Assembly: GCA_029931535.1 (NCBI GenBank)
Contig: JAQPZY010001164.1
Span: forward strand, 664,501 to 728,500
From: Margaritifera margaritifera
Lineage: Eukaryota > Mollusca > Bivalvia > Unionida > Margaritiferidae
Reading direction: 5' to 3'
DNA length: 64,000 bases
Below, piece after piece: positions 1-10,500 of the stretch. A program made the position numbers and the translations under genes. The notes beneath the pieces were generated by a model. The model was not told where the DNA came from. It saw only the letters and a list, made by a program, of their open reading frames with translations, and did no database searches. Numbering within the stretch: the stretch's first letter is position 1; the number at the start of each line of letters is the position of its first letter.

Positions 1-352
1 TCATTTTCTCATTTGACTCAGACCAACTTATCTTTTGCCTATTACATGAACAGAAAATATATATGAAGAAAAAAAAGCATTGTTTTGTCTCCTCTGTTCA
101 ATAAGAATTCTTTATATATGGCCCCAATATCTAACTATCTGCCTGCCCATCCGTCCGTCCGCCCATCCATCTATCCATCTCTCTATCTAGACATATACAC
201 ATGCATAACTTTGCTAACCCTTCCTGATACATCAGTGTTTGCCATATTCCCGTCGCAAGATTTATTGACTACCTTTAAAAAAAATATATGAAAATTACAG
301 AATACAATATACACCTTTCCTAATTCATTTTATTGACCGGAATCATATTTTG
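1..352. other. Non-coding stretch with degenerate tetranucleotide tract
   Basis: No gene is recognisable. Around 147-192 there is an impure pyrimidine-rich tetranucleotide tract (CCAT/CCGT/CTAT units). The rest is AT-rich single-copy-looking sequence. Short open frames here are compositional. Confidence 0.6.
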
Positions 353-595
353 TTAAAATATGCCTGGAGAGTTTTCTATATCACATACAACATCATTTTT
401 CAACACGTCACCGTGACTGCTATCGATCGAAAAGTAATAAACAGAGGGGCTTCCATGAATGTGTTCTACTTTCAGTATTTCAGAAAAAATTACCCAGATC
501 TGTCCTACATAAGATCTTGTGTCAGTAATGATTACAAAGCTTTCTTCATATTTTCGGACTACTTTGTCTTTGTCAAACAAAATATGCAGATACAT
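353..595 (-). pseudogene. Possible coding remnant, unknown family
   Basis: The minus strand is open for 80 codons with a mixed, protein-like composition (it contains the string SYVGQIWVIF, then VEHIHG, then VYYF). The pattern loosely resembles small beta-rich modules found in invertebrate transposon-linked hypothetical proteins, but no family can be named. The plus strand is also open over the same bases, so chance is possible. No clear splice sites or start context were found. Treat as a weak candidate exon or degraded element. Confidence 0.2.
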
Positions 596-726
596 TTATG
601 AATTGTTGTTTAATGAGGCATGTACTAGAAATGTGAGTAACCTCGTGTATATATAGTTTGACATTATCTACCTGAATAGTTTTCTTAGTATCTGTTACCC
701 TGTATATAACTAAATCTATATATTTA

Positions 727-854
727 TACATACATACATACATACATACATACATACATACATACATACATACATACATACATACATACATACATACATA
801 CATACATACATACATACATACATACATACATACATACATACATACATACATACA
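727..854. repeat. (CATA)n microsatellite
   Basis: About 32 near-perfect tandem CATA units. Read on the minus strand this gives an artefactual YVCM repeat open frame. The right end is abutted by the inverted-repeat element at 856. Confidence 0.97.
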
Positions 855-855
855 G

Positions 856-1007
856 CCGGATTAAAGTCGGAGCAAATGGAACAGTTGTTCCAGGGCCAAC
901 CCCTGGCGGGGGGGGGGGAGGAAGGGTCGCAACGCAATGAAATATACTGGAGGGGGAGGCGCCCGCTTTTTGAAGTTGATTCAGGGCCACCTAACACCTT
1001 AATCCGG
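856..1007. mobile_element. Short inverted-repeat element (MITE candidate) next to CATA repeat
   Basis: The segment starts CCGGATTAAAG and ends CTTAATCCGG, giving roughly 10-11-bp terminal inverted repeats. It is GC-rich inside, with a G-run near 909-918, unlike its AT-rich surroundings. CATA-type sequence lies on both sides, as if it had inserted into the microsatellite. No coding capacity. The superfamily is not assigned and no clean target duplication was seen. Confidence 0.5.
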
Positions 1008-1185
1008 TATCGTACATAAATACATACCCGGCTTTTCTAATTTATACTCATTACCTCTGTGTTTACCAAATTCCCATCGCAAGATTTACGGACTTTTCTG
1101 ACCCTGAACAACAGACAAAAGGTTTGCATTGATCATTCACTAGATATATGAAAGCCAGCAAACATAGTTTTGTCTCCTTCTTGCT

Positions 1186-1595
1186 GGAAGTAGCACGGAG
1201 TGTGCCAGAGATGTGCATATGTGAACTTGTTTTACGAGTCCACACTTCTTAGCAGCAACTTGTATATCATGTTAGAGAATTTGTTTTCTGATATTCCGTT
1301 GGGTCAAAATTCTCTCACCAATGCAGTTAAAAGGTAGTTTTACCCCATCCTAAGCGGAAGTAGCTCTGACAACGCCAAAAGATCAGTATGGGACGTCTTT
1401 ATTGATTTAACGCCTGCTAATATTGTCTCATTAAAGAAAATTCGTTTTCTTGCATTAGATTGAGACCAACTTGCGCTTATTCCTTATGTAACATATATAT
1501 TTGAAAACCCCAGTATTAGCTCCTCTTTACCGGAAGTAGCAGTAAGTGTGCCAGAATGTGCACATGGGAACTTATAGCGGGAATCCACATCATAT
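1186..1595 (+). repeat. Dispersed direct repeat pair within a gene-free stretch
   Basis: The stretch 1008-1634 has no recognisable gene. It contains two related copies of a 65-bp segment, at about 1186-1250 and 1532-1595, both starting GGAAGTAGCA and sharing AGTGTGCCAGA. A third trace (CGGAAGTAGC) lies near 1356. The copies are several substitutions apart, so the duplication is old. Confidence 0.6.
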
Positions 1596-1634
1596 CTTGT
1601 CAGCCAGCGATTTGTCTCTCAGCTGATCCAATTG

Positions 1635-1663
1635 TTTTTTTTTTTTTTTTTCTTTTTTTTTTT
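1635..1663 (-). repeat. A-tract on the minus strand, just 3' of the GC-rich block
   Basis: Two T-runs separated by a C on the plus strand, i.e. an almost pure A-tract on the minus strand. It lies about 28 bases after the TGA that ends the last open frame of the GC-rich block (1692-1694), where the poly(A) tail of a retrotransposed transcript would sit. No AATAAA is seen between stop and tract. It could also be a chance homopolymer. Confidence 0.7.
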
Positions 1664-1691
1664 CTTAAAATTGTGTACGGGGAAACTTCTG

Positions 1692-2180
1692 TCATAAATT
1701 ACAATTAAACCCGCTGGTGAGCGTGGAGTTTTTGTACGACGTAGGCAGGGGAACTGGTACGAGCGCGTCGTCAAACTCCGCGCTATAGTTGTAGTATAAC
1801 CGTGCCCGGGTCGCCCCAGAGGAGGCTCTTTTTGCAGCAGCAAAAGCGCGATCATCCGCAGCTGGCTTCGGGTGCTCGGGGTGGCCCCGCTGCTCGATAT
1901 GGTACGTGTTTACCACCGTGTTGGCTAAAGTACTCTTACACCAGCAGCAACGGATACCCTTTGTTAATGTCTGGCGCATGTTCATGTTGTCGTCACGGCT
2001 GCCTGGCAGCTCCTTGATAGATTTGTTGGGGCGGCGCGGGTTGTGATTAAGGAAACCAAAGGCGGTTAAAGCAGTCAAATCGCCGGTTGTCTGCACGTCG
2101 ATGTTAAGGCCATCGCATCGGATGGCGTCCCCTGCGGCGAACATTGACGGTAGTTGGTCGTGAAACTTTTGTAATCGACG
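1692..2180 (-). pseudogene. GC-rich coding remnant, 3' part (unknown family)
   Basis: The minus strand is open for about 150 codons from an ATG at 2144, and the same frame extends further upstream with plausible sequence (QKFHDQLPS) to a stop near 2200. Composition is protein-like and GC-rich at third positions, unlike the surrounding AT-rich genome. The frame includes GFLNHNP and ends TSGFNCNL before TGA. No domain was recognised. It is read as the last coding part of the degraded block that extends to 3480, followed by a short untranslated stretch and an A-tract. Confidence 0.4.
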
Positions 2181-3480
2181 CTGTCGCCTGCCCGCCGTTT
2201 ACTAAGCAAAAACCCGCACCCGAGATGGTGAAAGTGTCGCCCTTGTTGCTGAGAATTTACGTCTTTCTACCAGCGTACAAAGATGTCCACACACATGGCG
2301 CGCATGCCTTGAGCCGGCCTGTTTCCAATTAATGGCGACACAGAGACAGCGCCGCCTCTAGCAGCGCGCCGGGCGTGGAGACGCTGTTCAGCGCTTTCAG
2401 TACCTTGACTGACAGGTGTCCGCAAATCGACCTGTAAGCCTTTTTCTGGACAGGTAGCTTGGAGTAGGTCAGCAGGAGCGCCAAGGGCCGCAGACGGAGG
2501 TAGACGGGCAGCAGTGGTTCGAAGGACAGGAGATGCCCCGGGCTAAGGTCAGAAATGAAGCTCTAGAGCATGTAGCCGGGGCTGGCCCAGTCGCTGGTGC
2601 TGGAGTCCACGTAGGAACGGTCCCCTGGGCCGTGATCTGCAGCTAAAGCTCCTGGTTAATGTCATCGATCTCGTAGGCGCCCGCGGCAAGCGGACAGTCT
2701 TCCAGGCCGCGCCTCCGTCAAAGGAGAATACAAGTGCGTTGTTTGCTGAGAGGCCACCAAACGAGTCGAAGTGGACGTTAGGCTAGCTGTAATAGATCCG
2801 CAGGGACGCCAGCGCGATTTCTTGGTCGTGACACCGTGTGACCTCGATAGACGTTGGGAAGACCGCATCGAATGCCGGTACTTTCAATTTTGCGACACAA
2901 TCTGGGTGGTGCGGGGGTGGTTTTGTCCTAGATAGACCGCTGCCGGACCAACAATGTCTCCCGAGATGCTTCAGGGTTCTCGCAAGGGCGTCCATACCGC
3001 CTTTGTAGGACGAGTCATAGGCCTCTACGTAAGTCTCTTTAATACGCCCTGAACGTGGGCGCATCTATGAGGCAGTTCTGGAACAGCCGCTGGCAGATGG
3101 CGCTGGCCACATTGACTAACTCGGAGGACTTGCTGCCGGCCCGGTAGACCCCAAAGAGCGTTTCCACGCGGCTCGCGAGATTTTCCTTGTCACCAGGACA
3201 AAAGACTGCACCCCTGTGAGAGGTTACTTGGTGGCTTCAGGGTCGCCCATTCCTGCTCTTCGAGGGCGTCGAGAAATTCTTCAATAGGAGATTTCGGGGC
3301 GGCTTCCCGCTCCTTCGAGGCTTTCCGCCTCGCGGATTCCTTAGATACCGCGGCGACCCGCACTTCATCCATCTCGTTGGCAAACGTTCGCCGTTTCTCT
3401 CTCCCGCCTCTAACAACCTCTTGGAATACAAGCTGTTCCCACTCATTCCGGTCTTTGACGCTGGCATCGGGGGCGGGTTA
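2180..3480 (-). pseudogene. GC-rich degenerate coding block with YYS..PN / YEI-DIN motifs
   Basis: Successive minus-strand frames carry protein-like sequence broken by stops and frameshifts. From 3480 downward: an Arg/Glu-rich stretch (about 3190-3470, including SPIEEFLDALEEQEW), then after frame change a segment with ETLFGVYRAG, then 2783-3064 with KLKVPAF and EIALASLRIYYS. A TAG follows, the same frame resumes with PNVHFDSFGG and FSFDGGAAWKTVRLP, and a shift leads to AGAYEIDDINQEL near 2650-2700. The EIAL..YYS-PN..W....YEI-DIN layout recalls hypothetical proteins carried by virus-like or transposon elements of invertebrates. That is memory of a pattern, not an identification. GC content and codon bias differ sharply from neighbours, suggesting foreign or virus-like origin. 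Confidence 0.45.
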
Positions 3481-3700
3481 GTCACAAAACGTTTTCTATG
3501 ACTGGTGCCGAAGCTAGTCGCCAAACATTTTCTATGCATACCCTATCACAAACTCTCATTACTAGTCGCCAAAAACTTCCTACGACTAGGATCGAAGCTA
3601 GTCACCTAAAGTTATCTATAGCTAAAATTAATGGTAGCCATCAAACGTTATCTACTAGCATCAAAGGTTATCTGTGGGTGGGCCAAAGTTGCTATTTCAC
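3479..3700. repeat. Degenerate 27-30-bp tandem repeat
   Basis: At least six loose copies of a unit around AGTCGCCAAACATTTTCTAT (variants with CACCTAAAGTTATCTAT and CATCAAACGTTATCTACT). It directly borders the GC-rich block at its upstream side (in minus orientation). Confidence 0.6.
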
Positions 3701-4290
3701 TACCACTAATGTTAGCGATTAGATATTAATTCTAAACAATTGTATATATCAACCATTTATACAAAATACTACTTTCACAGCTGAACACCTCTGGTTTCAT
3801 ATTTATGTGAAACAGAGACTAAGTTTGTATTTCACATAGGTAAAATTATATGTCAAAAAGAATTTCTCATATGTGAAACAAAGACTAAATACTGACACGG
3901 TCTGCCAAGTTTAGTGGTGCCACATTCAGGCATATAGTATTTCTTTATAGAAAAGGTTGAAAAACTTAACTTAGAAGTATATTCATCTAATAATTGAAAT
4001 TGCTTTAGTTGGTAAATGTAACTAAACTTTCCATTCGTCTGACAGTAACCACATGATCAGGTTCAGCTAATCTTATTTATATATAGAATGTGTAGAGAAC
4101 AACAACTTTTTATCACAAAAAATACCTACTTCTATAAACAGAGTCACGGGCAAAGTAATAAAATGTAAATACTGCAAGCGAAGGCAGATACACTGTACGA
4201 CTTCAAAATGAAATAAAAATTATAAAATCTTTATGAAAAATTTTAATAAATTGATTCTGACAGAATCAAATAACGAATCTTTTTATTTTT
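3701..4290. other. No gene seen
   Basis: AT-rich sequence without a recognisable coding, RNA or transposon signature. A TTTCACATAGG/TATGTGAAAC-like string recurs three times near 3800-3890 but forms no clear array. Confidence 0.6.
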
Positions 4291-4320
4291 TAGTCAAACA
4301 AATCATTCTTTGTTTGACTA
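4291..4320. repeat. Perfect 12-bp hairpin
   Basis: TAGTCAAACAAA and its exact reverse complement TTTGTTTGACTA are separated by a six-base loop (TCATTC). Flanking T-rich sequence could form transcript terminator-like structure, but in a eukaryote it is more likely a foldback remnant. Confidence 0.75.
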
Positions 4321-4434
4321 CATTTGATATAAATCTGAATAAAAATATTGCAAGTACGCAATGTCAATTTAAGTCAATTTAATGCTGGTATTCTGTATCC
4401 AGCTGCTATTTTTTCTTCGCGTAACGTGGTATAA

Positions 4435-4521
4435 ACTGTCAGTGTTCGAATCATGCATGTTACATAACGCCTGAAAAGCGTTATTTGTTGTGTTATTCGG
4501 CAACTCACAGTTTATACCACG
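4435..4521. repeat. Foldback element with nested hairpin
   Basis: Arms CGTGGTATAAACTGT (4435-4449) and its reverse complement (4507-4521) enclose about 57 bases. These contain a second hairpin, ATAACGC-ctgaaaa-GCGTTAT. It may be a tiny MITE; no target duplication was identified. Confidence 0.65.
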
Positions 4522-5233
4522 ATAAATGTAGATAAACAACATTAAACTCTTCATTATGCATCTCTCAATTATAAACACACGAATGTTTTGTACACACATC
4601 TTATACATCTTACGTAAACGTAAGCACCGTCCATTTGATGCGATAAGTGGGAGTAATGGGATGTGATTTGCTTTTCAAATAACTTTTGTTTCATATTTAC
4701 GCAAAACATTTTTGTTGTCATGTACTAAATAACATTTTTTCCTTAAAGACTAAGGTCGGAATTTTCTAATGACTGACAGTGTTTTATTTACATGCAAATC
4801 AAAACATTTGGTTTTATAACAGACCAAAGGCCGCTATGCTCCACCCAAATAATGAAAGTTAAGTGGTCGGTACCTTACTATTCACATAAGGAAAATCCAG
4901 TGAGACCTGTTTATGAGTTTTAAAATAATTTCAAAATACATTAAGCACTGGGGCATGCACAACTTACTTGAAATCACCCTTCACACTTATTATAGTGAAT
5001 ATTTAAAAAATAATAAGGAACAGTATACACTTCGGCTCTCAAAATTCAATTCATTAGATATTCACAGTATATCATTCTCTGGAATAATCATCGAACGCAT
5101 GAAAAAGCAGGATGTTTATGCAAATGTCAAATTTCCATTATTCTTTAGAAGTTCAGGTTATATAGGTTTCAAAAAGGCTATTCTCAATCTTGTACACACC
5201 TCTCGCTGTTGTTAGTATTTAAATTCTGGCAAT
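4522..5233. other. No gene seen
   Basis: AT-rich. One plus-strand open frame of about 100 codons (4913-5215) is present. Its composition looks translated from non-coding AT-rich DNA, and no family was recognised. Confidence 0.5.
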
Positions 5234-6584
5234 TGTAACAAGATAACCGGGTTGGATTTCGGATTTATAACAGAACACTTTTGATGGTGATACAAATGCA
5301 ATGTTTATTGATGAATGACTTGAATGGGAAAAGGGTTATGATTAATACGTGCGTGTATAAGATCCAAATATTGGACAAATTAACATAATCCGCACGAACC
5401 TAATAATGTAAACCAAATGTGAATACAAATAAATAACCTTACACAGTACAAGGACAAAGGTTAATGATTCACAGTTATTTCAGACGACGAAAAGAATGAT
5501 GTGTTTTACTCAAATAGTAAAAATGTATAGGCTCAAATAATGAAAAATGAGGTACTTTATTCAAATAATAAAATGATGAAAACAATGGGATAGATATCAC
5601 ACAAAATATCTTAACAATCCCAAACAACTGGGTATCACAAACCCCAAAATTAGCCCACGGCTAAAAGATTATATGTATGGAGTAACTCAAAAGACTCCGT
5701 CACTGGCACACTTGGCTACCAGTCACACTGGTCAATCAAGCAGTCAGCATTAAAGGTTGTCACCGACCACCATTCAATTCCTTGGTCAATCAAGCAATCA
5801 GCGCTCACCAATCGGTCAGCAACGCCCGATCACCTGCTACTCAACCCGTAACACACTGTTAATTCAGCTCTACGGCTGCTATGGTCGGCTTTATAGCTGC
5901 TATGGTCAACTTCTATGGTCAGCTCTACAGCTGGGGCCTCGTCGACTCTGACCAGCTGAAAATAAATCTAACACCGTGTATTATGATTGACACGGGCATA
6001 TACGATAACACGTAATGACGTTATATACGGTAAGTTATACAAATTACATTATTGGCAAAACATTACAAAGCAATAAACAAGTTCAGAAGTGAACCTACCT
6101 GTGTCCGATAAGAATCCTATGGTACTAAACATTTCCTAAAAATGCCACTTTATATTGCTAATATAAAGCTCTTGTTAAGTCACAAACAAGAATAGAAAAT
6201 ATTTGCATTGTACTACGCAAGCCGAAGCTACATAGAAAATATACATCAGAAATTAATAAATAACTTACATACCTCTACAGCTGAAGATATGCAAATCCTT
6301 AAGTAGACTGCTCACTGACAAGACGTTCCGTAATGTAAAGATTTAGTCTTACGGTGAGGCATTTATACACAGACGATGCAGCCCTACATCGTCCCTGCGC
6401 TTGATGTATTCGGTTTTTCCCATCGAAAGCACTTCGCACGTGCGGCATAGGGTGAACCGAACTCACTGTTTCGAAATATTGTACAATATACATAAATCAC
6501 CCTCGGGTATCGTTGTTACAATGAAAAACGAAACCCGAGTACATGTATTTAATAAATAAAAGGGATTTATTCAATTCCGTGACA
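5234..6584 (-). mobile_element. Candidate 3' LTR of the gypsy element (minus strand)
   Basis: Directly after the polypurine tract the minus strand begins TGTCACGG. A candidate end TTGTTACA is found at 5234, giving TG..CA termini and a length of about 1.35 kb. Inside are a TATA-like box (GTATAAATGCC, near 6361-6370) and an AATAAA near the distal end (about 5298). These are the order expected for U3 promoter and R poly(A) signal if the LTR is long. The left border is uncertain because no second LTR is in the window for comparison. Two ~70-bp internal repeats (GGTCAATCAAGCA) and CTGCTATGGTC repeats lie at 5730-5940. Confidence 0.45.
6361..6371 (-). promoter_or_regulatory. TATA-like box in the gypsy LTR
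   Basis: The minus strand reads GTATAAATGCC about 215 bases into the candidate LTR, a plausible U3 core promoter for element transcription. It is based on motif and position only. Confidence 0.4.
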
Positions 6585-6599
6585 ATACCTCCCCCCTTA
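6585..6599 (-). promoter_or_regulatory. Polypurine tract (plus-strand primer site) of the gypsy element
   Basis: The minus strand reads A-rich sequence then AAGGGGGGAGG, immediately before the TGTCAC start of the LTR and about 100 bases after the pol stop codon. This is where Ty3/gypsy elements place the RNase-H-resistant primer for second-strand synthesis. Confidence 0.7.
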
Positions 6600-6697
6600 A
6601 AAAAAAGTTGTAACACTTTTAGAAAAATCACGGAATGTGAACATAAACAATTATTAAAACATTCAATTTTTAATACTGAACGAAAATGATCTGCTAA

Positions 6698-8480
6698 TTA
6701 CACCCTACTTAAAAAATCAGCACCCACATTTTCCGACCCTCGAATCGCCTCGATTCGGAAAGTATACGGTTGCAAAGACAACGCCCAACGCATCAATCTT
6801 GCGTTGGCGACCTTTGCTTTATTCAAGTATAAGAGCGGCTGATGGTCCGTTTGTAAGGTAAACTCCCTCCCGAAAAGATATGTATGGAATTTTCCTATTC
6901 CCCATACTAAGGATAGGCATTCCTTCTCAATCACGGAGTAGTTTTGCTCCCTAGAGAGCAATTTCCTGCTTGCATAAGCAATGGGCAATTTCATCCCCTC
7001 TTGTACCTGTAGCAACACAGCCCCAAGTCCCGTATCGGACGCATCAGTCCTCAGCACAAAAGCTTTGTTCAATTCTGGCAACTTTAAGATTGGTGCACTT
7101 ATCAGTTTCTGTTTTAAAGCGTTAAACGCATTTTCCTGGCACACACCCCAGGAAACTTTATTCGGTTGCCCATTCCTAGACAAGTCTGTTAATGGGCTGG
7201 CAATAGCCGCAAAATTGGGGACAAATTTCCTGTAAAACCCAATCAAACCTAGGAAAGATCTTACTTGTTTCTTGGTCTCTGGTCTAGGTGCATCTCTGAC
7301 TGCTCCTATTTTGTCTGGGTGGGGTTTCAACTGGCCTAGTCCACTTACAAGATGGCCCAAACATTCTAGGTCAAAATATCCTATACTACATTTGGTGGGC
7401 CTAACTGTATGATTAGCAGTGTGAAGTCTATCGAACAGATCCCTCAATACCTTGACATGTTCATCCCAGGTATATGTATAAACGAAGATATCATCGACAA
7501 AACTGTCGACGTTTTTCATACCGTTTAACAGTTTTCGCATGAGAGGAACGCACGACGCACCGGAGTTGACTAAACCGAAAGGCATGACTTTAAATTGATA
7601 AAGACCTTTGGGAGTCGCGAATGCCGTTAACTCGCGGGCATTATCAGCGATTGGTACCTGCCAATATCCCTTGGTAAGGTATAACTTGGAAAGGTATTTA
7701 TGACCTGCCAACTTTGAAAATACATTTTCTATGTCTGGCATTGGTTCTGCATCGAACACGGTGATTTTATTCAGTTGCCGAAAGTCAATGCAAAAACGGT
7801 TTGTCCCATCTTTCTTTCTGACTAATACAACGGGGGACGAATACGGGGAACTGGAAGGTTCGATCACTTCCTGGGTTAACATTTTCCCAACTTCTTCGTT
7901 GATTGTCTCCCGCGCATTAAAGGGTATTGCATATCCTTTAATCCTGATCGACTCTACAGTATTCAACTTGACCTCGTGTTGAATCAATCCAGTACGGCCT
8001 GGTTTCTCCGTAAACACGTCTGGGTATAGGGACAAAACCTCCAAGATCTGCGTACGCTGACCCTCGGATAAATCCGGGCATACACTGATCTGGTCTATAC
8101 TTTCTTTCCCTACGTCAATGGGGTATTCAAGGGGCGTTTCGATGCTGGGGACGAATTCCGATTCGTCACACGACCTATCCTCTATCACCGCTATACATAC
8201 TACGTTCAAGACCCCTTTATCAATTGTTTGACTAGGTCTTTCTACGTAGAGTTTCAACATATTGGCGTGAAATATCTTGGACTTACCTTCAATGTCAATG
8301 ATGTAGTCCATTTCGCCATTCACTTGTTTGACTTCGTATGGTCCTTTCCATTGGACTAGCAGCTTGTTTTTATTCGTGGGAGAAGAACCAACACTTGATC
8401 GCCTATATCAAATTTCTTGCTCCGCGTTCCTCGGTTGTAGTACTTCGCGTACTTACAACTAGATTTCGAGAGTTCGTGAC
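6698..8480 (-). pseudogene. pol: Ty3/gypsy pol 3' part: integrase C-terminus, RT, RNase H (Gmr1-type order)
   Basis: A 541-codon minus-strand frame (8323-6698) reads: the end of an integrase GPY/F module (FHANMLKLYVERP, residues 18-30), a linker, reverse transcriptase (about 130-330), and RNase H (about 400-541, ending GADFLSRV then stop). Further upstream (8330-8480) another frame supplies KFDIGDQVLVLLP and, after a one-base shift near 8370-8382, the QWKGPY segment. So integrase lies upstream of RT in one polyprotein, the order known for Gmr1-like elements, not the usual gypsy order. The RT box reads FVDD (275-278). The first catalytic Asp of motif A is Tyr215 (KLYLTKGYWQ), which should kill polymerase activity. 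RNase H acidic residues (D427, E466, D493, D536) are present. Upstream integrase and gag are lost at 8480. Domain calls are confident; inactivity is inferred. Confidence 0.92.
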
Positions 8481-8483
8481 AGC

Positions 8484-9455
8484 AATGTTCAGATCTTTAA
8501 GGGGTAATCTCTCTGTGGGCTTTGTTATACCTACCATATATTGAGCTCCATATTTCTCGAAATCGGTTGGACCAATTTTTTCTTTCAACTTTTCCTACTG
8601 TTGGAGCAAATCCATGCCTAGAAACTGTCAAAGAGGTGTTGAAATCAAAATCCTTTAAGTAGAGGTTCAGTTAGTACAAACTGTTGTTAGAGACGATCTA
8701 CATTGTACCTGCATTTAAAAACCGGTACCCATGCGTTGCCCCTTTTTTCGCTGAATACACCCGACCAAATTCGTCAAGACTTCTTTGTGAGTCAAAAATG
8801 TCGCTAGAGATAACATTTAAAAGTAGGGTCCATGTCAAATTTCTTTAAGGAGGAGTGGTAGGGCCCATATGTATACGTAAGATTTAATTTAACCCCGTTA
8901 CGGCCTGTGTTATACCAAGACCACCACTACGTTTAGTCCCCTATTTCTCAAAATCAGCTCGCCGAATTTTTTTCTAACTTTTGCTCCTCTTGGAACAAAT
9001 CACTCACTGACAACTATCAAACAATGGTTCAAATAAAAATTGTCTAAGTAGGACTTCACTCATTGCAAAGTTTGGATATAATCGGTCCACACTATGCCAG
9101 TTTAATATTACCGGTATCCATAAGGACCCACCTATTTCTCTGATTTCTTTCGATGAACTTCGTCAATACATCTTATGGGGGTCAAACGTATCCCTAGGTA
9201 CAAAATATCAAAGTACGATCCATGTCAAAATCTCTTTTAGGAGTGGACAGTAGGGTTTATCTATGACCTTAAGAGATAATCTCCCTGTAGGCTTTGCTAT
9301 ACCTACCATATCTTTAACTCCATACTTCTCGAAATGGACTCGACGATTTGTTTGGAACTTTTTCTACTGTTGGAGCCAATCATAAGGAAACTGTCAAAGA
9401 GGCTTTGAATTCAAAATCTTCTGAATAGGAGTCTAGTTAGTACAAATTGTTGCTA
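8484..9455. repeat. Degenerate tandem repeat, about 385-390 bp period, 2.5 units
   Basis: Recurring landmarks (GGCTTTGTTATACCTACCAT-like at about 8515, 8905 and 9289; GGGTCCATGTCAAATTT-like at about 8830 and 9215) give a 385-390-bp period. Units are heavily diverged. The array sits exactly between the truncated integrase end of the minus-strand gypsy pol (8480) and the protease fragment of the plus-strand element (9456). The minus strand has weak coding character but nothing recognisable. Confidence 0.75.
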
Positions 9456-10250
9456 GAGTCTTTTGTTATCAGGTACTTTGCCTTTGTCTGAGAAGTCTTC
9501 TTCTAATGAAAGTGTACTTATTCAGGAAGAAGAGTGCGACTTTGTAAATGTTCCTCTCCATTGTGTCAATTTGGCATCAGACTTTGTTTCCAGACCTGTG
9601 ACTGTTGGGGCGGTGACTTCTTTACCTATAGAAGGTATCCATTTGTTATTAGGCAATGACCAAGCTCGCGATAAAGTTGTGGTTAATCCACTTGTAACTG
9701 ACAAACATTGTTTGGATCAAAAAGTTGATCCTATGGAGATTGAAATCCCTGATTTGTATCATCCTTGTGCAGTTATCAGACCTATGGCAAAAGGAGGTCT
9801 TGAGAATGATGTTGATCAGGAAGTTATTCCTTGAGCTGATACATTTATTGGTCAGTCTTTTGATGAGGTCACTTTCTTTCCTGGTACTGATCAACCAAAT
9901 GGTATTGATCCCGGTGATCCTCTTTTTACAACTCATTCTCTCAATTCTAATCAGGGTGACAAAAGACATTCACTCATTGTCGAACAGGAACAAGATCCTG
10001 AGATCTACTGTTTGCTTCAGAGGGCGTTTAGTGAAACCGAAGCCACACAAGTTCCAGATTGTTATTTGGTTAATAAATGATGTCCTTATGAGAAAATGGA
10101 GACCACCCGAGGTACCCGCTGGTGACGAGTGATCAGAGAGCTATCAAATTGTCGTTCCAAGGTCATATTGACAGGAAATTCTTGGTCTAGCACACGAAAC
10201 TCCCTTGGCTGGTCATTTTGGAGTCTATAAGACTTATCACAAGATTCATT
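9456..10250 (+). pseudogene. pol: Gmr1-like element fragment: protease to integrase zinc finger
   Basis: This plus-strand sequence is homologous, base for base over long stretches, to the minus-strand element at 61.45-62.18 kb. The first frame (9463-9834) carries the protease C-terminal part with LPIEGIHLLLGND, the usual second protease motif of this family. After a stop at 9834 the sequence continues, partly in other frames, with FDEVTFFPG, GDPLFTTHS and the linker toward integrase. Around 10135-10245 are traces of the integrase N-terminal zinc-binding region (RVIRELSNC; THE..PLAGHF in a shifted frame). The domain order protease-integrase matches its relative. At about 10245 it jumps straight to LTR-like sequence, so most of integrase and all RT/RNase H are deleted. 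Confidence 0.8.
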
Positions 10251-10500
10251 GAAATACATTCTGGATTACATCTTTGTGGTACATCGGGACAATCAAGGCT
10301 ATTGAAATTCATTCGGAACATTCTATTATTTTGGACTTGTGATTAGGACATTTAGGATCATTTGGAATTTAACTCGCAAATTGTAAGTGTCTTTTGAATT
10401 TTCACTTTAATTGTCTGGAAATAAATTGATTGTTGAGTTTACTTGATTTTGTTGGTTTCGCTTTCTTTCTGTTATATATTTTAATACCTAGAGTCGTAAT
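10250..10500 (+). mobile_element. LTR fragment of the Gmr1-like family
   Basis: It matches the minus strand of 58871-59115: shared strings include GACTTGTGATTAGGACATTT, GGAAATAAATTG and GTTGGTTTC. In the other copy this sequence ends GTGGTAACA, as an LTR 3' end should. Here the corresponding end is at about 10500, where the host-gene exon copy starts without a gap. Confidence 0.7.

Noticed and set aside
716..997. Overlapping minus-strand frames with YVCM repeats
   Set aside because: They are translations of the CATA microsatellite in all frames; not genes.
4291..4320. Bacterial-type intrinsic terminator
   Set aside because: A perfect stem is present but the context is eukaryotic, with no upstream gene on either strand.
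7731..7982. Plus-strand frames at 6981-7235 and 7731-7982
   Set aside because: Antisense shadows of the gypsy pol frame.
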